Part shown: positions 1 through 8,847 of the stretch, one piece after another | How positions within the stretch are numbered: the first letter of the stretch is position 1 | How the letters are laid out: each line of letters starts with the position of its first letter | Source of the DNA: Flavobacteriaceae bacterium UBA3591 | GTDB lineage: Bacteria; Bacteroidota; Bacteroidia; Flavobacteriales; Flavobacteriaceae | Assembly: GCA_002375695.1 (NCBI GenBank) | Contig: DFMO01000011.1 | Span: 322,523 to 386,522 of the forward strand | DNA length: 64,000 nt | Direction of reading: 5' to 3' | Notes under the pieces: generated by a model | Seen by the model: only the letters and a program-made list of their open reading frames with translations | Database searches by the model: none | Told to the model about the DNA's origin: nothing | Position numbers and translations under genes: made by a program

Positions 1-1
1 C

Positions 2-1087
2 AATAATTTTATAAATATTGCAATTGTTTTACTATTTGAGTCATTGAGTACTATTTGGTTTAAAAACTATAATTTTACTTGGGATTTGTATTACTTTCAA
101 GTAAGTGGTTTGTTTTTATTAAAAGTAGTTTTAGTAACCTTTTTAATATTGTTGTTTGGTGAAATTCTACCAAAAATATACGCCAATAGAAATCGCGTTT
201 CGTTTGCAATATTTATGGCGCAACCCTTAAATATTTTAGACACGCTTTTGGCACCCATTAGCCTGCCTATGCGTTCGGCTACGTTATTTCTTCATAACAG
301 ATATGGAAAACAAAAAACAAATATTAGCGTAGATCATTTATCGCAAGCCTTAGAGCTCTCTAACGAAGACACCACTTTTGAGGAACAAAAAATACTTCAA
401 GGTATCGTTACCTTTGGCAATACCGATACCAAACAGGTAATGAAAAACCGGATGGACATTTTTGCCTTAAACGAAGACCTATCCTTTAAACAAATATTAC
501 CAGAAATTATTCAGCACGGTTATTCGCGTATTCCTGTGTATAAAGATAGTATGGACAATATTACGGGTGTTTTATACGTAAAAGACCTCATTCCATATAC
601 AGATCGAAAAGTTTTGGATTGGAAAACCTTAATTCGCGATGCATATTTTGTTCCCGAAAACAAAAAACTCGACGACCTTCTCAACGAGTTTAAAGAGATG
701 AAAATGCACTTGGCAATAGTTGTTGATGAATACGGCGGCACCAGCGGATTAATTTCACTTGAAGATATTATAGAAGAAATTGTAGGTGAAATAAGTGATG
801 AGTTTGACGATGAAGATTTAATATTCTCAAAACTAGACGACAATACTTTTGTTTTTGAAGGAAAAACCCCTTTAAAAGACTTTTATAAAGTAATAAAATT
901 AGAAAACCCCGAAATATTTGAAAACGAAAAAGGCGAAGCCGAAACCGTGGCAGGTTTTTTATTAGAAATTTCAAAAGGTTTTCCGAAGAAAAACGAGATA
1001 ATATCTTTTCACAATTATGCGTTTACCATAGAAGCGTTTGAAGGAAAGCGCATTAAACAAATAAAACTTACCATTGAAAGTAATTAA
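2..1087 (+). CDS. gldE: Gliding motility-associated protein GldE (5'-truncated by window edge)
   Basis: Membrane protein of the CNNM/CorC (HlyC-like) family linked to gliding motility and T9SS function in Flavobacteria. The frame is open to the left edge with no stop, so the start lies outside the window; a TTG at 44 is not the real start. What remains shows the end of the DUF21-type membrane domain, then a CBS pair (about residues 130-250 counted from the TTG, with GYSRIPVYKDS and VVDEYGGTSGLISLEDI), then a C-terminal CorC/HlyC transporter-associated domain. The last 14 bases overlap gldD, which is the usual partner downstream and supports the GldE name over a generic hemolysin-like protein. 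Function in gliding is known for the family; ion transport is only inferred. Confidence 0.85.
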   Translation, partial: NNFINIAIVLLFESLSTIWFKNYNFTWDLYYFQVSGLFLLKVVLVTFLILLFGEILPKIYANRNRVSFAIFMAQPLNILDTLLAPISLPMRSATLFLHNRYGKQKTNISVDHLSQALELSNEDTTFEEQKILQGIVTFGNTDTKQVMKNRMDIFALNEDLSFKQILPEIIQHGYSRIPVYKDSMDNITGVLYVKDLIPYTDRKVLDWKTLIRDAYFVPENKKLDDLLNEFKEMKMHLAIVVDEYGGTSGLISLEDIIEEIVGEISDEFDDEDLIFSKLDDNTFVFEGKTPLKDFYKVIKLENPEIFENEKGEAETVAGFLLEISKGFPKKNEIISFHNYAFTIEAFEGKRIKQIKLTIESN

Positions 1088-1637
1088 TTATATTTCTGTT
1101 CTAGCCATTAGTCTATTTACACTTGTTTCCTGCCAAGACGAGGTTTTGGTGAAACCGTCGGCTATGCTGCGTTTAGACTATCCCACACCACAGTACGACG
1201 TGCTTAATTCTACGTGCCCGTACACTTTTTTAGTTAACCAAAACACCAAAATAGAACTTAAACAAAATTGCGGCCTAAATATTAACTATCCACAAATGAA
1301 GGCCACACTCTATTTAACGTATCGTGACGTACGCAATAACAATTTAGACTCTTTGCTTCAAGATGCTCAAAAATTGGCTTATGACCATACAATAAAAGCC
1401 AATAGTATTCCAGAACAGCCCTTTGTAAACCCAGAAAAACAGGTTTATGGTATGTTTTATATGATTAATGGAAATGCAGCTAGCCAAACACAATTTTACG
1501 TTACCGATAGTATAAACCATTTTCTAACCGGTGCTTTGTATTTTGATGCTAAACCAAATTTTGATTCTATCTATCCAGCGGTTGTATACCTAAGAGAAGA
1601 TATAAGACGCATCATGGAAACCGTTAGCTGGAAGTAA
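1074..1637 (+). CDS. gldD: Gliding motility lipoprotein GldD
   Basis: 187-residue lipoprotein required for gliding and T9SS function in Flavobacterium-type bacteria. The start is TTG at 1074, inside the end of gldE; it is chosen because it gives a proper lipoprotein signal peptide with lipobox LVSC and Cys20 as the acylated residue. Further on are features I associate with GldD (YPTPQY near the mature N-terminus, MINGNAASQTQFYVTD and YFDAKPNFDSIYP near the C-terminus). Gene order gldE-gldD with a short overlap implies translational coupling. It is probably in the periplasm, anchored to a membrane. Exact role in the motor is unknown. Confidence 0.85.
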   Translation: MKVINYISVLAISLFTLVSCQDEVLVKPSAMLRLDYPTPQYDVLNSTCPYTFLVNQNTKIELKQNCGLNINYPQMKATLYLTYRDVRNNNLDSLLQDAQKLAYDHTIKANSIPEQPFVNPEKQVYGMFYMINGNAASQTQFYVTDSINHFLTGALYFDAKPNFDSIYPAVVYLREDIRRIMETVSWK

Positions 1638-1725
1638 AAAATTTAATTCTCGTTAAAAAAGTTAGCACGCAATTAACGATTGGTTCACCAAGATTTTGTA
1701 ACTTTTGACTGTAAATTAAATAGTT

Positions 1726-2178
1726 ATGTTCAAAGTTTATTCTCGTTACGGCTTGTGGATTGCAATAGCATTAATTGCATATTTTTTACTTTTAAAAATC
1801 GTTGGCTTTCACCAATACCCTATTTTAAGTAGTGTGAATGGCTTAATTTTTGGCGCAGGAATCTTTTTGGCAATGAAGAAATACGCTTCCTATCAAACCA
1901 ATTTTAAGTATGAAAAGGGTTTTGAAGTTGGTCTTTTAGCAGGCGGATTGGCCTCCATTTTATTTACTGTTTTCATGGCTGTGTATATGTATCAAATAGA
2001 TACAGAATTTTCAAACGCAATTATGAACCGTTGGGATTTGGAATACAGTATGGGCACGTTAATGCTTTTAATTTCAATTTTAATTATGGGGTTTGCAACG
2101 ACAGTAGTGTTAACATTAACATTTATGCAGCTTCTAAAAACTTCTTGGAATACAAAAGAAGGTAACAGACACACATAA
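1726..2178 (+). CDS. DUF4199-like small membrane protein
   Basis: 150 residues with four predicted membrane helices (about 8-26, 34-51, 65-89 and 105-136). The overall pattern, a short N-terminus, GLIFGAGIFLAMKKY after the second helix and YEKGFEVGLLAGG before the third, resembles DUF4199 proteins of Bacteroidota, whose function is unknown. It stands alone, 88 bases after gldD and about 190 before rplU. No catalytic or binding motif is visible. Confidence 0.5.
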   Translation: MFKVYSRYGLWIAIALIAYFLLLKIVGFHQYPILSSVNGLIFGAGIFLAMKKYASYQTNFKYEKGFEVGLLAGGLASILFTVFMAVYMYQIDTEFSNAIMNRWDLEYSMGTLMLLISILIMGFATTVVLTLTFMQLLKTSWNTKEGNRHT

Positions 2179-2279
2179 ATTGCAACCATTTTTTTTTAAA
2201 TGCTGGCACTTCTTTATTTACAATTTCAAAAAAAAAATACAATAGTATTTTGATATCGAAAAGATTAAGAGAAAAACAC

Positions 2280-2310
2280 TTTGTTCTTTAGATTTTAAAA
2301 ATTATATTTG
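2280..2310 (+). promoter_or_regulatory. Promoter of rplU-rpmA
   Basis: TTTG at 2280-2283, a 19-base spacer, then TATATTTG at 2303-2310, matching the Bacteroidota sigma-A consensus TTTG-N(17-23)-TAnnTTTG exactly. It lies 59 bases before the rplU start, leaving a short leader. Confidence 0.75.
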
Positions 2311-2369
2311 CACCCGCTTTTATCTAACGGTAAAAGTATAATGTTTAACTAATTTATAAACGATTCGCT

Positions 2370-3035
2370 ATGTACGCAATTGTAGAGATAGCAGGGCAGC
2401 AAGTAAAAGTTGCGAAAGACCAAAAGGTTTTTGTTAATCGTTTACCAGTTGAAGAAGGAAAAACTGTGTCTTTTGACAATGTACTTCTTATTGGTGACGG
2501 AGACAATATTACCATTGGCGCCCCGGCTATAAACGGCGCTCAAATAGGAGCAAAAGTCGTAAAGCACCTTAAAGGTGATAAAGTAATAGTTTTCAAAAAG
2601 AAACGCCGTAAAGGTTACCGAGTAAAAAAAGGTCACCGTCAAGCACTTTCTGAAATCGTGATTGAAAGCATTGAAACTTCAGGAGCAACGAAAACTAAAA
2701 AGGAAACAGCTAAAAAAGCTGCTCCTAAAAAAGAAACGAAAGCACCTGCAAAAAAAGCAGCTCCTAAAAAAGCCGCTAAAGCAGATGATCTTAAAAAAAT
2801 TGAAGGTGTTGGACCAAAAGCTGCTGAAGCTATGGTTGCTGCTGGATTGGATACTTTTGCTAAAGTTGCAAAAGCAAAACCAGAAGCTATTTCAACTATA
2901 CTTTCTGAAGCAAGTTCAAACTTAGCACATTTAGTTACAGAAACTTGGCCAAAGCAAGCGCAATTAGCTGCAGACGGTAAGTGGGATGAACTAAAAGAAT
3001 TACAAGACAGATTAGACGGTGGGGTTGAAAAATAA
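2370..3035 (+). CDS. rplU: 50S ribosomal protein L21 with C-terminal helix-hairpin-helix extension
   Basis: Residues 1-103 are a normal L21 (MYAIVEIAGQQVKV at the start; KVIVFKKKRRKGYRVKKGHRQ rRNA-binding end). L21 is usually about 100 residues, but this one is 221. After L21 comes a Lys/Ala/Pro-rich linker (about 105-135, repeated KKAAPKK) and then a helix-hairpin-helix-like domain (about 140-221) with IEGVGPKAAEAM. Such tails occur on L21 in other Bacteroidota as far as I recall. The tail is in frame with no sign of a fusion error. It is followed 35 bases on by rpmA, the standard partner. The HhH part suggests an extra nucleic-acid contact, but that is inference. Confidence 0.95.
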   Translation: MYAIVEIAGQQVKVAKDQKVFVNRLPVEEGKTVSFDNVLLIGDGDNITIGAPAINGAQIGAKVVKHLKGDKVIVFKKKRRKGYRVKKGHRQALSEIVIESIETSGATKTKKETAKKAAPKKETKAPAKKAAPKKAAKADDLKKIEGVGPKAAEAMVAAGLDTFAKVAKAKPEAISTILSEASSNLAHLVTETWPKQAQLAADGKWDELKELQDRLDGGVEK

Positions 3036-3070
3036 TCCTGCTAAAGTATAATATTTAAAACCGAAACAAA

Positions 3071-3334
3071 ATGGCTCACAAAAAAGGAGTTGGTAGTTCT
3101 AAAAACGGTCGCGAATCAGAATCGAAACGCTTAGGTGTTAAGATTTTTGGTGGACAGGCTGCTGTTGCTGGAAATATCATTGTAAGACAAAGAGGTTATA
3201 CGCATCACCCAGGTGAAAACGTATACGGTGGTAAAGATCATACCCTTCACGCACAAGTGGACGGAACGGTTAAGTTTACTAAAAAGAGAAATAACAAGAG
3301 TTACGTTTCTATTATTCCAAACGCTGAAGCATAG
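3071..3334 (+). CDS. rpmA: 50S ribosomal protein L27
   Basis: 87 residues, typical length, starting MAHKKGVGSSKNGRES and containing GGQAAVAGNIIVRQRG and HPGENVYGGKDHTLHA. L27 sits near the peptidyl transferase centre of the 50S subunit. The N-terminus begins directly with MAHKKG, without the cleavable extension found in Firmicutes. Cotranscribed with rplU and closed by a terminator hairpin. Confidence 0.97.
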   Translation: MAHKKGVGSSKNGRESESKRLGVKIFGGQAAVAGNIIVRQRGYTHHPGENVYGGKDHTLHAQVDGTVKFTKKRNNKSYVSIIPNAEA

Positions 3335-3357
3335 TAACAGCCTTGTTTTTGAAATAT

Positions 3358-3392
3358 AAAAAACCTTCACAATTTTGTGGAGGTTTTTTATT
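3358..3392 (+). terminator. Terminator after rpmA
   Basis: Inverted repeat of about 14 bases per arm (AAAAACCTTCACA / TGTGGAGGTTTTTT, one G-T pair) followed by a T run. The A run on the left lets it also serve the convergent gene on the minus strand. Confidence 0.8.
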
Positions 3393-4053
3393 TTAAATTA
3401 TTCGAGTTAAACCAGGAAATTGAAACGGTTTCGTCATTCTCCAACAACGTCCATTTAGGCTCTAAAGGATAGTGCGTATAAATAAAATTGGTTGGGTTGG
3501 TAAATATCCAAAAGTCATCCATTGCTTTATTATTGCCGTAGCTAATCGCCCAAGTAAGATCAAGCAATTGCCACTGCCCATCAATTTTTACAGCATTCCA
3601 CGTGTGGTTGGGTTTTTCTCGATTCGAAATCTCTGCGGAATAATTACGAGTAAACCCGTGAATAGATACTGCAGAAATCCCCACATCGTTACAAAGACTT
3701 TTAAAAAGAAAAGCATAGCCTCCGCAGAGCGCCATATTTCGCTCTAAAACGTTTTTAATAACATTGCTTTCTGAAGTATATATTTCCTTTTGTAAAGCTT
3801 TACTTAGCCTTAATTCATTGTCATATGAGATATTATGCCCAATCCAATTACTAATAGCCTCAACTTTTTGTTTTTCAGTTTTAGCATTGCGAGTAATTTT
3901 GTAGGCTAATTTTTCGGTAGAAAATTGCAAAGGCTTCTTAGTTTTAGCAACAACTTTTTTATTGCCATTTTTGCTTCCTATAACAGAGCCAATCTGCGCT
4001 TTTGAATTAATTGTAAAAAGAGTAAGTAGAATAAAAATCCAGCTATTTCGCAT
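3388..4053 (-). CDS. Secreted transglutaminase-like (papain-fold) protein
   Basis: 221 residues with a Sec signal peptide (1-19, ending SKAQ). The transglutaminase-like core runs from about residue 50 to 175. The expected Cys-His-Asp triad is visible: Cys110 in MALCGGYAFLF, His150 in NHTWNAV and Asp165 in WQLLDLTWA. Bacterial members of this superfamily act as peptidases or amidases as well as transglutaminases; the substrate cannot be read from the sequence. The end of the protein is close after the domain, so there is no extra module. It is convergent with rpmA and lies 66 bases after the DUF1028 gene in the same direction, so the two may be cotranscribed. Confidence 0.7.
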   Translation of the reverse strand: MRNSWIFILLTLFTINSKAQIGSVIGSKNGNKKVVAKTKKPLQFSTEKLAYKITRNAKTEKQKVEAISNWIGHNISYDNELRLSKALQKEIYTSESNVIKNVLERNMALCGGYAFLFKSLCNDVGISAVSIHGFTRNYSAEISNREKPNHTWNAVKIDGQWQLLDLTWAISYGNNKAMDDFWIFTNPTNFIYTHYPLEPKWTLLENDETVSISWFNSNNLK

Positions 4054-4119
4054 AAATCTAAAATGATTTAATTGAAAACGAATTTTCTACAATAATATTG
4101 AAAATAAGGCTGTTAAAAT

Positions 4120-5100
4120 TTACTGGAGTAATTGTAAAAGCTCGGTTTCCGAAACATTTAAAAGCCCCACTTTTAGCAATCGGCGTGTGAGTTCTTTCCA
4201 ATTATTGTCTTTTATATAAATATCTTTAAGAATGTCGGCCGCACGCTCAATTTGCCCGTCGTTAGCAAGTGTAATGGCAGTCCAAAACTGCATCTCCAAA
4301 TTGTTTGGAAACATATTCATTGCAGCATTATATTGGGTCATCGCTTTATTCATTTGGTTTTGCTCAACATACAAATCGCCCCTATTCATATGTTCATAGG
4401 CTCTATGAACCTTTAAAAGCCTATCCAAATCGGCTATCGGATTTTCGGCATCATCCACTCGCAAGTCTATCAATATATCGTTCCACGGCTCGTTCGTAGC
4501 CTTGGGAGCCATTACGAGTAGCGCAGCAGATTGTTTTCCGCGAATATCACCGCCAGCGTTTTCGGCAGCACGCAAAACTTCGACCATCCTTTCGGCCAAC
4601 GGTAAATTGCCATATGCATTCCAAGCCTTTTCCATGGCCGGAACAACTTGGTTGTTAAGCATCATATTTGCTTGAACCGAAAAATTTTTACCATTACTGT
4701 GCCCAGCATAAACAATACATTTTTTTCCGGTATGTGTAGCTACGTTTCCTTTCTTATCTAAAATAGCCACTTGACGAAAATCTCTTCCATCATCATCTTT
4801 TAACAAAGCGTCTAATGCCTCTTGCGGCGATTTCCCTTCTTTTAACAATTCTAACCCGCGAATTCCGAATGATTTATTTGCGAAAGACTGCGTAGCAACA
4901 ACACCAACCCCAGCTTCGCCCCAAGGCACTACTGTGCCAACACTAAACCAATGACTTTGCACTGCAACGGCCATTTCGCCTGTATTTTCATCGCGTGCAA
5001 CTATAGAGTAAGTATGTGCTAAAGGATCATTGGGCTTAAGGCTTTGAGCATCCATATTAACCATTGAGAGCATTAAAAAAAGGAAAATGATACGTTTCAT
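4120..5100 (-). CDS. Secreted DUF1028 protein with TPR-like tail
   Basis: 326 residues. Signal peptide 1-18 (ending MDAQ), then a DUF1028 domain (about 25-235) with HTYSIVARDENTGE, AVQSHWFSVGTVVPW, GVGVVATQSFAN and a C-terminal IDLRVDDAENPI. DUF1028 has been proposed to adopt an Ntn-hydrolase-like fold, but I know of no proven reaction. Residues 236-326 form helical repeats of TPR type (RGDLYVEQNQMNKAMTQYNAAMN...). It lies next to the transglutaminase-like gene on the same strand; both would act outside the cytoplasm. Function unknown. Confidence 0.75.
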   Translation of the reverse strand: MKRIIFLFLMLSMVNMDAQSLKPNDPLAHTYSIVARDENTGEMAVAVQSHWFSVGTVVPWGEAGVGVVATQSFANKSFGIRGLELLKEGKSPQEALDALLKDDDGRDFRQVAILDKKGNVATHTGKKCIVYAGHSNGKNFSVQANMMLNNQVVPAMEKAWNAYGNLPLAERMVEVLRAAENAGGDIRGKQSAALLVMAPKATNEPWNDILIDLRVDDAENPIADLDRLLKVHRAYEHMNRGDLYVEQNQMNKAMTQYNAAMNMFPNNLEMQFWTAITLANDGQIERAADILKDIYIKDNNWKELTRRLLKVGLLNVSETELLQLLQ

Positions 5101-5173
5101 AAAATAAGTTTTGAATCTAAAGATAATGGAAATTTTATAAAATCTAATTGGATAGCAATTTCACTTTTGCCCA

Positions 5174-5203
5174 TAAAAAAACCTCACTAAGAGTGAGGTT
5201 TTA
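5174..5203 (-). terminator. Terminator after sdhB
   Basis: AAAACCTCACT / AGTGAGGTTTT hairpin with a 3-base loop (arms 5178-5188 and 5192-5202). Read on the minus strand it ends in a run of seven T, placing it 25 bases after the sdhB stop. Confidence 0.8.
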
Positions 5204-5227
5204 TCTATAATATACTTTAAAAAATAA

Positions 5228-5974
5228 TTAGCCTTTTATACTCGCATTTAAGTATTCACGGTTCATTCTTGCAATGTTTTCTAATGAAATACCTTTAGGG
5301 CACTCAATTTCGCAAGCACCGGTATTGGTGCAGTTCCCGAAGCCTTCTTTATCCATTTGAGCCACCATATTTAAGACGCGCTCGGTAGCTTCAACTTTAC
5401 CTTGGGGTAGCAAAGCAAACTGACTTACTTTTGCCGATGTAAACAACATAGCGCTGGCATTTTTACATGCAGCAACACAAGCCCCACAACCAATACACGT
5501 AGCCGCATTAAACGAATCGTCTGCATCTTGTTTATTTACCGGAATTGCATTTGCATCTATTGTATTACCCGATGTATTTACCGAAATATACCCTCCTGCC
5601 TGCTGAATTCTTTCAAAAGAAGTTCTATCAACTACCAAGTCTTTTATAACGGGAAATGCTTTTGCACGAAATGGTTCAATTACAATAGTATCGCCATCGT
5701 TAAACATTCGCATATGCAATTGGCAGGTTGTAACCAATCTATCGGGGCCGTGTGGCTCTCCGTTAATTTGAAGCGAACAAGACCCACAAATACCTTCGCG
5801 GCAATCGTGATCAAAAACTACAGGTTCGTCACCTTTGTTTATTAATTCTTCATTAAGAACGTCGAGCATCTCTAGAAAAGACATATCACCCTCAATTCCG
5901 TCGATAGGATAAGTTTTTAATTCTCCCTTTGTATTTGCGTTCTTTTGACGCCAGATTTTTAAAGTAAGTTTCAT
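5228..5974 (-). CDS. sdhB: Succinate dehydrogenase/fumarate reductase iron-sulfur subunit
   Basis: 248 residues, normal length. It carries electrons from the flavoprotein to the membrane subunit through three Fe-S clusters. The [2Fe-2S] ligands are Cys58, Cys63, Cys66 and Cys84 (CREGICGSC ... CQLH). The second half has CIGCGACVAAC (Cys160, 163, 166, 170) and CTNTGACEIECPKGI (Cys215, 221, 225) for the [4Fe-4S] and [3Fe-4S] clusters. Third gene of the sdhC-sdhA-sdhB operon, 89 bases after sdhA. The sequence is of the Bacteroides-type (b-type cytochrome, single membrane subunit) class. Confidence 0.95.
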   Translation of the reverse strand: MKLTLKIWRQKNANTKGELKTYPIDGIEGDMSFLEMLDVLNEELINKGDEPVVFDHDCREGICGSCSLQINGEPHGPDRLVTTCQLHMRMFNDGDTIVIEPFRAKAFPVIKDLVVDRTSFERIQQAGGYISVNTSGNTIDANAIPVNKQDADDSFNAATCIGCGACVAACKNASAMLFTSAKVSQFALLPQGKVEATERVLNMVAQMDKEGFGNCTNTGACEIECPKGISLENIARMNREYLNASIKG

Positions 5975-6063
5975 CTTTATAATATATTTGATAAAGCGGA
6001 AGATGGAATGCCCAAGTTAATCATCTTCATTTTATTAAAAATTGCCACAGGACATTTCATTTT

Positions 6064-8067
6064 CTATTTGTACGACCTTGATTTAACTTCAATATTTTCA
6101 TACTTCAATTCTTCTTTATGAAGTATTTCTTGAGCTGGATCTCCAGTGTATTCCCAAGCAGCAACGTACATAAAGTTTTCGTCATCACGAAGCGCTTCAC
6201 CTTCTTCGGTTTGATATTCTTCACGGAAATGTCCTCCACAAGATTCATTTCTATGCAAAGCATCTTTTGCAAACAATTCACCCAATTCTAAGAAATCGGC
6301 AACGCGCATTGCCTTTTCTAGTTCGGCATTCATTTCGTTTAATTCACCAGGAACTTTTACATCTTTCCAAAATTCTTCGCGCAGGGCTCTAATTTCGGTC
6401 ATAGCAGATGCCAAATCGGTTGCGTTACGCGCCATTCCACATTTGTTCCACATAATATGACCCAATTTTTTATGGAAGTAATCTACCGAATGTTTTCCGT
6501 TGTTATTAATCAACGTTTCTAATTGTTGAAGCACCTTGTTTTCGGCTTCGTCAAATTCTTTTGTATCTGTCGGGATTGGCCCAGTTTTAATATCTTTTGA
6601 TAGGTAATCGCCAATTGTATAAGGCAACACAAAATAACCATCTGCCAGTCCTTGCATTAAAGCCGAAGCTCCCAAACGGTTTGCACCGTGATCGCTAAAG
6701 TTAGCCTCTCCGGTAACATAACAACCAGGAATTGTTGATTGAAGGTTATAATCTACCCAAATTCCACCCATAGTATAATGTACCGCAGGGTAAATCATCA
6801 TTGGGCTTTCGTATGGATTTTCGTCTACAATTTTCTCATACATTTGGAAGAGGTTACCGTATTTATTCTCGATAACTTGCTTTCCAAGTTTGGTAATTTC
6901 TTCCTTGGAAGGATTGTGATTACCGTGCATAGCTGCTTGCTCTTTTCCGTAGCGTTCAATGGCACTTGCAAAATCTAAAAATACAGCTTGCCCTGTTTTA
7001 TTTACACCGAAACCTGCATCGCAACGTTCTTTTGCTGCACGTGAGGCAACATCGCGAGGCACCAAGTTTCCGAATGAAGGATATCTTCTTTCTAAGTAGT
7101 AATCGCGTTCATCTTCAGAAAGGTCTTTTGCTTTTTTCTTTCCTTCGCGAATTGCAATAGCGTCTTCTTTTTTCTTCGGAACCCAAATTCTACCGTCATT
7201 CCTTAAAGATTCAGACATCAACGTAAGTTTACTTTGGTGATCGCCCGAAACAGGAATACAAGTTGGGTGAATTTGTGTATAACAAGGATTGGCAAAATAC
7301 GCTCCTCGTTTATGAATTTTCCAAGCTGCGGTAGCATTACTTCCCATTGCATTTGTAGAAAGAAAGAACACGTTCCCGTAGCCACCCGAAGCAATTACTA
7401 CAGCGTGAGCAGAATGTCTTTCTATTTTACCCGAAACCAAGTCGCGCGCAATAATACCACGTGCCTTGCCGTCAACAATTACTAAATCTAGCATTTCGTG
7501 ACGGTTAAATGGTGTAATTTTTCCTCTGTTTATTTGGCGATTCATTGCAGAATAAGCACCAAGTAAAAGCTGTTGCCCTGTTTGTCCTTTTGCATAAAAA
7601 GTACGCGAAACCAACACACCACCAAACGAACGGTTGTCTAACATTCCACCATACTCGCGAGCAAAAGGAACCCCTTGTGCAACACATTGGTCAATAATAT
7701 TTGCCGAAACCTCAGCAAGGCGATAAACATTCCCTTCGCGCGAACGGTAATCGCCACCTTTTACTGTATCGTAAAATAAACGATAGTTAGAGTCACCATC
7801 GCCTTGATAATTTTTTGCTGCGTTTATACCCCCTTGTGCGGCAATAGAGTGCGCACGTCTTGGGGAATCTTGGTAGCAAAATGTTTTAACGTTATAGCCT
7901 AATTCGGCAAGCGTAGCCGCTGCACTACCCCCTGCTAGCCCGGTTCCTACAACTATTACATCTATGTTACGTTTATTTGCAGGGTTAACGAGATTTACGT
8001 CGTTTTTATGTTTTGTCCACTTATCTGCTAAGGGTCCTTCTGGGATTTTTGAATCTAATATTGACAT
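6064..8067 (-). CDS. sdhA: Succinate dehydrogenase/fumarate reductase flavoprotein subunit
   Basis: 667 residues. It oxidises succinate to fumarate with covalently bound FAD. The FAD-binding fold starts with VVGTGLAGGSAAATLAELG (39-57); the FAD-linking His is His73 in RRAHSIAAQGGINAAKN. Active-site segments are present: HPTCIPVSG, LVPRDVASRAAKE and GEANFSDHGANRLGASALMQG. The C-terminus has NESCGGHFREEYQ. Length and sequence suit the long flavoprotein of the Bacteroidota type. The sdhA start is 17 bases after the sdhC stop. Confidence 0.96.
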   Translation of the reverse strand: MSILDSKIPEGPLADKWTKHKNDVNLVNPANKRNIDVIVVGTGLAGGSAAATLAELGYNVKTFCYQDSPRRAHSIAAQGGINAAKNYQGDGDSNYRLFYDTVKGGDYRSREGNVYRLAEVSANIIDQCVAQGVPFAREYGGMLDNRSFGGVLVSRTFYAKGQTGQQLLLGAYSAMNRQINRGKITPFNRHEMLDLVIVDGKARGIIARDLVSGKIERHSAHAVVIASGGYGNVFFLSTNAMGSNATAAWKIHKRGAYFANPCYTQIHPTCIPVSGDHQSKLTLMSESLRNDGRIWVPKKKEDAIAIREGKKKAKDLSEDERDYYLERRYPSFGNLVPRDVASRAAKERCDAGFGVNKTGQAVFLDFASAIERYGKEQAAMHGNHNPSKEEITKLGKQVIENKYGNLFQMYEKIVDENPYESPMMIYPAVHYTMGGIWVDYNLQSTIPGCYVTGEANFSDHGANRLGASALMQGLADGYFVLPYTIGDYLSKDIKTGPIPTDTKEFDEAENKVLQQLETLINNNGKHSVDYFHKKLGHIMWNKCGMARNATDLASAMTEIRALREEFWKDVKVPGELNEMNAELEKAMRVADFLELGELFAKDALHRNESCGGHFREEYQTEEGEALRDDENFMYVAAWEYTGDPAQEILHKEELKYENIEVKSRSYK

Positions 8068-8084
8068 AGCTTTGCGTTTCGTGG

Positions 8085-8741
8085 TTATTGATTAAAGTGT
8101 AAATAAAGCGCAATGAAAACAAATCCTAAAGGAATAAATATTGCGTAAAACTGTGTAAAGCCTCTTAAACCTTTTGAGTACTTGTTATTCCACCCCATAC
8201 TTTGAAATGACGAAGAAAAGCCATGCCATAAATGAAGCGCAAGTAATACAAAAGACAAGCAGTATAATGCAGTACGAATAGGGCTTTCAAACTTTTGAAC
8301 CAATTCGCCATAATAACGCGTAGCATCCTCGGGATGACTCTCAACGTATTTATGAACTATTTCTGGAAACCAAAAATCGTAAAAATGAAGACCTAAAAAC
8401 GCCAAAATTACTGCACCACTAATAATCATATTACGCGATGCCCAAGTTGAGTTTTTGTTTCCTTTAAAAGATTTGTAACTAATTTGTCTTGCACTACGGT
8501 TTCGTATTTCAAGAACAAGCCCCATTACAAAATGGAAAATCACCCCAAAAATTAAAATGGGCTGGGCAATAAATTGCACAAAAAAGTTATGCCCCATAAA
8601 ATGAGACAAGCTGTTAAAAGTATCTGGGTCAATGACCGCGGTAACGTTAATGGTAAAATGTTGTGCCAAAAACACTACGAGAAATAAGCCCGAAAGCGCC
8701 ATGGCTACTTTACGAGCAATTGAAGAGGTTAGTATTGCCAT
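8085..8741 (-). CDS. sdhC: Succinate dehydrogenase cytochrome b subunit
   Basis: 218 residues, one membrane subunit carrying b haems, with about five membrane helices and His residues in them (AQHFTINV, GLHFYDFWFPE, ALHLWHGFSSSFQSMG). The start is set at ATG 8741 (MAILTSSIARKV...), not at the in-frame TTG 30 bases upstream, because that TTG lies inside the promoter -7 box at 8769-8776. First gene of the operon. With only one membrane subunit this is the b558-type complex, which reduces menaquinone in this phylum (family knowledge). Confidence 0.93.
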   Translation of the reverse strand: MAILTSSIARKVAMALSGLFLVVFLAQHFTINVTAVIDPDTFNSLSHFMGHNFFVQFIAQPILIFGVIFHFVMGLVLEIRNRSARQISYKSFKGNKNSTWASRNMIISGAVILAFLGLHFYDFWFPEIVHKYVESHPEDATRYYGELVQKFESPIRTALYCLSFVLLALHLWHGFSSSFQSMGWNNKYSKGLRGFTQFYAIFIPLGFVFIALYLHFNQ

Positions 8742-8768
8742 TATGGTTTTATTTCTAGAATAGTGGTA

Positions 8769-8800
8769 CAAAAATACACTTCAAACTGCATGTTGCCAAA
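8769..8800 (-). promoter_or_regulatory. Promoter of the sdhCAB operon
   Basis: On the minus strand TTTG (8797-8800), a 20-base spacer, then TATTTTTG (8769-8776). This matches the Bacteroidota consensus and lies 27 bases before the sdhC ATG. Confidence 0.7.
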
Positions 8801-8847
8801 CAATATTTAGTGTTTAAAACCTATTTAGAATGGGTTTAAATACATTT

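Noticed and set aside
2662..2925. Lys/Leu-rich plus-strand frame inside rplU
   Set aside because: It is the +1 shadow of the Lys/Ala-rich linker of L21.
8742..8771. TTG start extending sdhC by ten codons
   Set aside because: The TTG overlaps the -7 promoter box, so it would not be transcribed.
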